Assembly (NCBI GenBank): GCA_020860025.1
Contig: JAJBVC010000219.1
Coordinates: forward strand, 1 to 19,651
DNA length: 19,651 nucleotides
Direction of reading: 5' to 3'
From: Clostridiales bacterium
GTDB taxonomy: Bacteria > Bacillota > Clostridia > Oscillospirales > Acutalibacteraceae
Below, in pieces: positions 16,507-19,651 of this stretch. The first letter of the stretch is position 1. Every line of letters begins with the position of its first letter. The position numbers and the translations under genes were made by a program. A model generated the notes under the pieces. It made no database searches and was not told the DNA's origin. It was given only the letters and a program-made list of their open reading frames with translations.

Positions 16507-18267
16507 GTGAAAAAAGCAACAATCAAATTTTTATCTGTACTTTTGGTTTTGATAATGTGTTTCACATCTGTTCCGCTTTATGCTTTTGCGAGCGACAATG
16601 TAAAGATTACATTGACAGCCGAGGATTTGAAAGATGACGCTGCTGCGGTTATTGAGACGGCTCTTAAAGAGGCAAAGAAAAACGCTACCGACAGCAAGAT
16701 ATATAAAATTTATGTTCCTTCAGGAAAATACTATTTAAAAAGCGGGCTTCATATTTACAGCAATACATATTTGTATTTACAGGATGATACCGAGCTTGTA
16801 AAGGATTTTACCGACGGTACGATGCTCAAGTGTGGCGTTAAGAGCGAAACAAATTACGGCTATAACGGCTATAAAAATATAAAAGTCAGCGGCGGTATTT
16901 GGAATAATAATTATTGTTTTGAAAGCTGCTGTATGAGATTTGCTCATTGCAATAATCTTAAAATAACAAATTTGACAATAAAAAACATTTATGATTCTCA
17001 TCATTTGGAAATTGCCGCAGCTAATAATGTTAAAATATCAAACTGTACATTTAAAAATTATAAGCGTAAAAACAATACAAGCGGTGAAGCAATTCAGATA
17101 GATATTCTTCACAGCGAGGCGCATTTTCCGTCATATGGTGAATATGACGATACGCCTTGTAAAAACATAACGGTTGACAGCTGTAATTTTATCAGCGTAT
17201 TTTCCGGAGTCGGTACAAGAAGCGGTGTTATCGGCAGTTATTTTACAAATATAAAAATCACAAATAATTATTTTGAAAAAATATCTGACAAGGCGATTGC
17301 CTGCTTTAATTATAAAGACAGTCTTATAAGCGGTAATGTTATTAAAGAAGCGACCGTCGGTATATTCTTTGAGTATTATCCGGCTAAAAATCTGACAAGT
17401 AAGCTTTATATGCCAAACGATACCTCAAAAGATGTAAAAATAAAAACAAACTGTAATACTGTTATTTCAAATAATGAGATAACAGTTAAAAAGAAAAGCG
17501 ATTACAGCACAAGTACAGGTATGAATATTGTCGGTGGTGTTTTGGATAAGAAAACCGCAAAAAGCAGCGGACTTAAAGCCGGCAATTACGTTGTTTCCAA
17601 TATAACTGTTAAAAACAACACAATAAAAACAAAATCAGCCTCATCAAGAGGAATGATTATGACGTATGTTAAAAACAGTAAAATAAGCGGAAATACCATA
17701 ACCGCATCGGTTAAATCAAACAGTAAAATCAGCGCAATTTCAATGACAAGCTGTACTTCAAATATTATTAAAAATAATACTATAACAGGTAAGTTTTATT
17801 ACGGAATTGCAAATTTCAGCGGTTGTAGCAAAAACGAACTTCGCAAAAATACTATTTCAAAAATAAACGGTTACGGAATATATGCCTCACCTGATGTTAA
17901 AGTAAAAATTTATGCGAATAACAAGGTGTCAAAAAGTGCAAAAAATAATATCTATGTCAACAAAAAGTCGTATAAATTATACAGCGACAGCACAAAAATC
18001 AAATCGCTGAAGGTTACGTCCGGCAAAAATATAAAAATCACTTGGAATAAGGTTGACACTGCGAGCGGATATACGATTTTGCGTTCAACAAGCAAGAACG
18101 GCAGTTATACCATAATCGCTTCCGTAAGCGGTAAAAAGACGACTTCTTACGTTGATAAAACAGCAGAAAGCAAAGTTAAATATTATTATATTGTTGCTCC
18201 GTATAAAACGAAAAGCACCGCAACCTTTATCGGAAAATTATCAAGCAGTAAAAGTATAAAAAAATAA
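16507..18267 (+). CDS. Secreted right-handed parallel beta-helix protein with C-terminal Fn3 domain
   Basis: The 586-aa product has a signal peptide (1 to about 28, ending LYAFA before SD). The start of the mature part (YKIYVPSGKYYL, then LHIYSNTYLYLQDDTEL) is the usual opening of pectate-lyase-like beta-helix enzymes. Residues about 90-480 show many coils of the form hydrophobic-NxI-xxN-xI (KNITVDSCNF, NIKITNNYF, KISGNTI, NIIKNNTITG), as in NosD/periplasmic-copper-type and polysaccharide lyase/epimerase folds. Residues about 498-580 form an Fn3-like domain (ITWNKVDTASGYTILRS ... KYYYIVAPY). The protein is rich in Lys and Asn. I cannot assign catalytic residues, so lyase, epimerase, hydrolase or pure binding are all possible. 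GTG start, AAGGAGA at 16494-16500. The 47-base gap after the glycosidase-like gene holds no terminator. Confidence 0.8.
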   Translation: MKKATIKFLSVLLVLIMCFTSVPLYAFASDNVKITLTAEDLKDDAAAVIETALKEAKKNATDSKIYKIYVPSGKYYLKSGLHIYSNTYLYLQDDTELVKDFTDGTMLKCGVKSETNYGYNGYKNIKVSGGIWNNNYCFESCCMRFAHCNNLKITNLTIKNIYDSHHLEIAAANNVKISNCTFKNYKRKNNTSGEAIQIDILHSEAHFPSYGEYDDTPCKNITVDSCNFISVFSGVGTRSGVIGSYFTNIKITNNYFEKISDKAIACFNYKDSLISGNVIKEATVGIFFEYYPAKNLTSKLYMPNDTSKDVKIKTNCNTVISNNEITVKKKSDYSTSTGMNIVGGVLDKKTAKSSGLKAGNYVVSNITVKNNTIKTKSASSRGMIMTYVKNSKISGNTITASVKSNSKISAISMTSCTSNIIKNNTITGKFYYGIANFSGCSKNELRKNTISKINGYGIYASPDVKVKIYANNKVSKSAKNNIYVNKKSYKLYSDSTKIKSLKVTSGKNIKITWNKVDTASGYTILRSTSKNGSYTIIASVSGKKTTSYVDKTAESKVKYYYIVAPYKTKSTATFIGKLSSSKSIKK

Positions 18268-18299
18268 TTTAGTATCAAAAAAACAACTCATTCATAGAA

Positions 18300-18322
18300 T
18301 GTTATTGAAGTTTACTTTGATA
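18300..18322 (+). repeat. 18-bp direct repeat copy 1 with hairpin
   Basis: TGTTATTGAAGTTTACTT (18300-18317) recurs 303 bases downstream. TATTGAAG (18303-18310) and CTTTGATA (18315-18322) pair over all eight positions if two G.U wobbles are allowed, around a TTTA loop. Confidence 0.75.
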
Positions 18323-18326
18323 TTCA

Positions 18327-18487
18327 GCGTGTAAAAAAGTTCAAACTATAGATTTCTACACGCCGGAGGATGTTGAGAAAGTAGTCAGAATTAAGCATTT
18401 TGGGAGGATTGCTGTACATTTGTACCGCTTCCGAGCAAAAGGCTTAAAACGCTCAAAAGCGGATGGGCTCAATGCCCTGACGCTTTT
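18327..18487 (+). ncRNA. Candidate structured RNA of unrecognised class
   Basis: Three helices can be drawn. Helix A: GCGTGTA (18327-18333) with TACACGC (18357-18363). Hairpin B: TTTTG/CAAAA (18398-18402/18436-18440), a 3x3 internal loop GGA/GAG, GGA/TCC, GC/GC, and GTAC/GTAC with loop ATTT. Hairpin C: AAAAGCG/CGCTTTT (18455-18461/18481-18487), a 3x3 internal loop GAT/TGA, and GGGC/GCCC with loop TCAAT. Both internal loops bring a G.A next to an A.G opposition, as in sheared tandem pairs. A rival helix CGCT/AGCG (18450-18453/18458-18461) would exclude the outer stem of C. I saw no signature of RNase P RNA, tmRNA, SRP RNA or a riboswitch known to me. The strand is inferred from the flanking genes and from G.U tolerance in repeat copy 1. 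Confidence 0.4.
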
Positions 18488-18602
18488 AGAATAGTCATTT
18501 TTACAAGATAATCTTAATATTATCAAAACGTAAAATCAAGAAAGATGTCTGCATTTCTTATCGCTTGAGCGTGTTTATGGCTGCTTTATCGACATACTAC
18601 TG

Positions 18603-18625
18603 TGTTATTGAAGTTTACTTCAATA
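18603..18625 (+). repeat. 18-bp direct repeat copy 2 with perfect 8-bp inverted repeat
   Basis: Second copy of TGTTATTGAAGTTTACTT (18603-18620). TATTGAAG (18606-18613) and CTTCAATA (18618-18625) are perfect complements around TTTA. It ends seven bases before the Shine-Dalgarno of the cysteine-rich gene, so it could act as an operator or as an RNA hairpin in that gene's leader. Confidence 0.75.
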
Positions 18626-18645
18626 CTATGTGAAGGAGTTTTGTT

Positions 18646-19473
18646 ATGCCTGAAAATCCAATTCTTGATACAGGTGAAAGACGCATAAATGAGGCTGTAT
18701 GTATTGATACAAAACGAATTTTTGACAGCTGTGTCAGCAAGGACTGCCTTGAAGATTTAAGAGTTACATTTTTCTCAAGAAGTCAAAGGCTGATTGACGA
18801 GGCGGTCACTGTAAAAACACGTGACTGCACTATTGAAGAGGTCAGCATTGACGTAGAGGAGGTTCCGTTTAATCACGGCTTCTACAGCGTTGATATTACC
18901 TTTTATTTCAAGCTGAGCTTTGATACTTATGCAGCGCCTTGCACTACACCGCAGATTGCCGTAGGCTTTGCTCAGTTTAATAAAAAATGTATTCTTTACG
19001 GCAGCGACGGCAATGTCAAGGTGTTCGTTTCAAATCCGAACAGCGAAAATTTAGATTGCCCTGTTGCACCGCAGTATACAAATCCAGTCGCTAAGGTTCA
19101 GGCTGTTGACCCGGTAGTGCTTTCAACCGATATTTGCGATAGCTGTGACTGCAATATTTTTATTTCTTCATCATTTCCGCAGTCAATTCTCAATTCTATT
19201 GAGGACACAATGCCGTCGAGTACATCGACAAAAGCTATTCTCGTTACTCTCGGTCTGTTTTCAATAGTGCAAATGGAGCGTGACGCTCAAATTCTTATTC
19301 CGGCATACGATTATTGTATTCCTGACAGAGAGTGCAACTGCAATACTTCAAATCCGTGCGAAACATTCCAGTCGATTGATTTTCCTATTGATGAGTTCTT
19401 CCCTGTTGAAAGAAGCGAAAACTGTGGCTGTTCAAGCTGTGATTCGCCGGTATGCTCAAACAATGATGATTAA
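18646..19473 (+). CDS. Cysteine-rich protein of unknown function (275 aa)
   Basis: I do not recognise a named family, though the outline recalls conserved hypothetical proteins of Oscillospiraceae. AAGGAG (18633-18638) lies seven bases before the ATG. There is no signal peptide and no membrane segment. Residues about 40-135 are beta-rich and soluble-looking (VSIDVEEVPFNHGFYSVDITFYF), with a hydrophobic alternating pattern. Cysteine is strikingly frequent, 18 of 275, at 19, 29, 34, 61, 99, 115, 138, 164, 167, 169, 224, 230, 232, 238, 260, 262, 265 and 270; clusters CDSCDC, CNCNTSNPC and CGCSSCDSPVC sit in the C-terminal half, which ends in an acidic tail. Metal binding or disulfide/thiol cross-linking, for example in a spore layer, would fit but is inference. 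It stands alone between the structured gap and a palindrome. Confidence 0.85.
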   Translation: MPENPILDTGERRINEAVCIDTKRIFDSCVSKDCLEDLRVTFFSRSQRLIDEAVTVKTRDCTIEEVSIDVEEVPFNHGFYSVDITFYFKLSFDTYAAPCTTPQIAVGFAQFNKKCILYGSDGNVKVFVSNPNSENLDCPVAPQYTNPVAKVQAVDPVVLSTDICDSCDCNIFISSSFPQSILNSIEDTMPSSTSTKAILVTLGLFSIVQMERDAQILIPAYDYCIPDRECNCNTSNPCETFQSIDFPIDEFFPVERSENCGCSSCDSPVCSNNDD

Positions 19474-19511
19474 AACATTAAACTGATTTAATACCACCCT
19501 ATAGTATAAAT

Positions 19512-19542
19512 GGGCTGTCTCAAAATTATAGTGAGACAGCCC
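19512..19542. repeat. 11-bp-arm palindrome, terminator-like but without U-tract
   Basis: GGGCTGTCTCA (19512-19522) and TGAGACAGCCC (19532-19542) are perfect complements around a nine-base loop. It follows the cysteine-rich stop by 38 bases and is the only candidate transcription stop there. Neither strand has a T run directly after the stem. From memory, the arm sequence resembles ends of some Firmicutes insertion sequences and small palindromic repeats, so a mobile-element remnant is an alternative. Confidence 0.6.
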
Positions 19543-19651
19543 TATTCAGTCGTTAAAAAAGTCCGAGCCTTTATTTGAAAACAGTTTTTTCTACAGACTG
19601 ATATAATATATATTTTAATTTTCTCTCTTTTTTTGACCTTCATAAATAGAT

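Larger units (their letters stand above)
18268..18645. other. 378-base gene-free, hairpin-rich intergenic region
   Basis: No open frame with a ribosome binding site is present. The content is: an A-rich stretch after the beta-helix stop; hairpin repeat copy 1 (18300-18322); a helix 18327-18333/18357-18363; a purine-rich linker (18364-18397); two compound hairpins (18398-18440, 18455-18487); small AT hairpins (18507-18524, GATAAT/ATTATC; 18538-18559, AAGAAA/TTTCTT); and hairpin repeat copy 2 (18603-18625) just before the next ribosome binding site. No tRNA cloverleaf is seen. Confidence 0.8.

Noticed and set aside
18299..18334. Tiny open frame beginning ATG at 18299
   Set aside because: It stops after about eleven codons, has no Shine-Dalgarno and lies inside the hairpin repeat.
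18327..18487. Identity as RNase P RNA, tmRNA, SRP RNA or a known riboswitch
   Set aside because: None of the conserved core sequences I know for these classes is present.
18300..18620. Two direct repeats considered as a CRISPR array
   Set aside because: Only two copies, 303 bases apart, with no further repeats or cas genes.
19561..19651. TATAAT at 19602-19607 as a promoter for a gene beyond the window
   Set aside because: The nearest -35-like TTGAAA is 21 bases upstream, which is too far, and the region is very AT-rich, so such matches are expected by chance.

Overview
The window looks like chromosomal DNA of a low-GC, Gram-positive gut-type anaerobe of the Clostridia, most like Ruminococcus/Oscillospiraceae. 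The pointers are strong GGAGG-type ribosome binding sites, AT-rich spacers, GTG starts, clostridial-type signal peptides, and a secreted protein family mix (FIVAR-like helices, an InlB-type repeat, CBM35-like modules, Fn3) familiar from that group. All supported genes lie on the + strand. The organism is inferred from sequence character only.

Region 1 (1-5379): a 5' leader, then a 1662-residue secreted protein with no recognisable wall anchor, then a 43-residue acidic peptide that is clearly translated from its own Shine-Dalgarno. A 13-bp-stem intrinsic terminator closes the unit. The peptide carries a YxxPxIEV element like those in the leaders of some ribosomally made, modified peptides, but no modifying enzyme is in view.

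Region 2 (5445-10812): a good sigma-A promoter drives tyrA-aroB-aroA-aroC-pheA, tightly packed and partly overlapping. These genes make the 3-dehydroquinate ring, convert shikimate-3-phosphate to chorismate, and lead chorismate to prephenate, 4-hydroxyphenylpyruvate (tyrosine branch) and phenylpyruvate (phenylalanine branch). DAHP synthase, dehydroquinase, shikimate dehydrogenase and shikimate kinase are not here and must be encoded elsewhere. Several starts were set by Shine-Dalgarno position rather than by the longest open frame.

Region 3 (10834-18267): without any visible terminator the same strand continues with a VTT/DedA-like membrane protein, a galactokinase-family kinase with an altered sugar-binding residue, a YegS/diacylglycerol-kinase-type lipid kinase, a membrane-anchored clan GH-A glycosidase-like protein with carbohydrate-binding-like modules, and a secreted right-handed beta-helix protein with a C-terminal Fn3 domain. 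These suggest envelope lipid and surface or extracellular glycan work. Whether they share the aromatic promoter is not shown.

Region 4 (18268-18645): a 378-base gene-free gap that is unusually rich in pairing potential. It holds two copies of an 18-bp repeat that each head an 8-bp hairpin, and between them at least three further helices, two of which contain 3x3 internal loops with adjacent G.A/A.G oppositions. It is my best candidate for an undescribed structured RNA or regulatory element.

Region 5 (18646-19651): a 275-residue cysteine-rich protein (18 Cys) of unknown function, followed by an 11-bp-arm palindrome without a U-tract. The last 100 or so bases are AT-rich and show nothing I can support.
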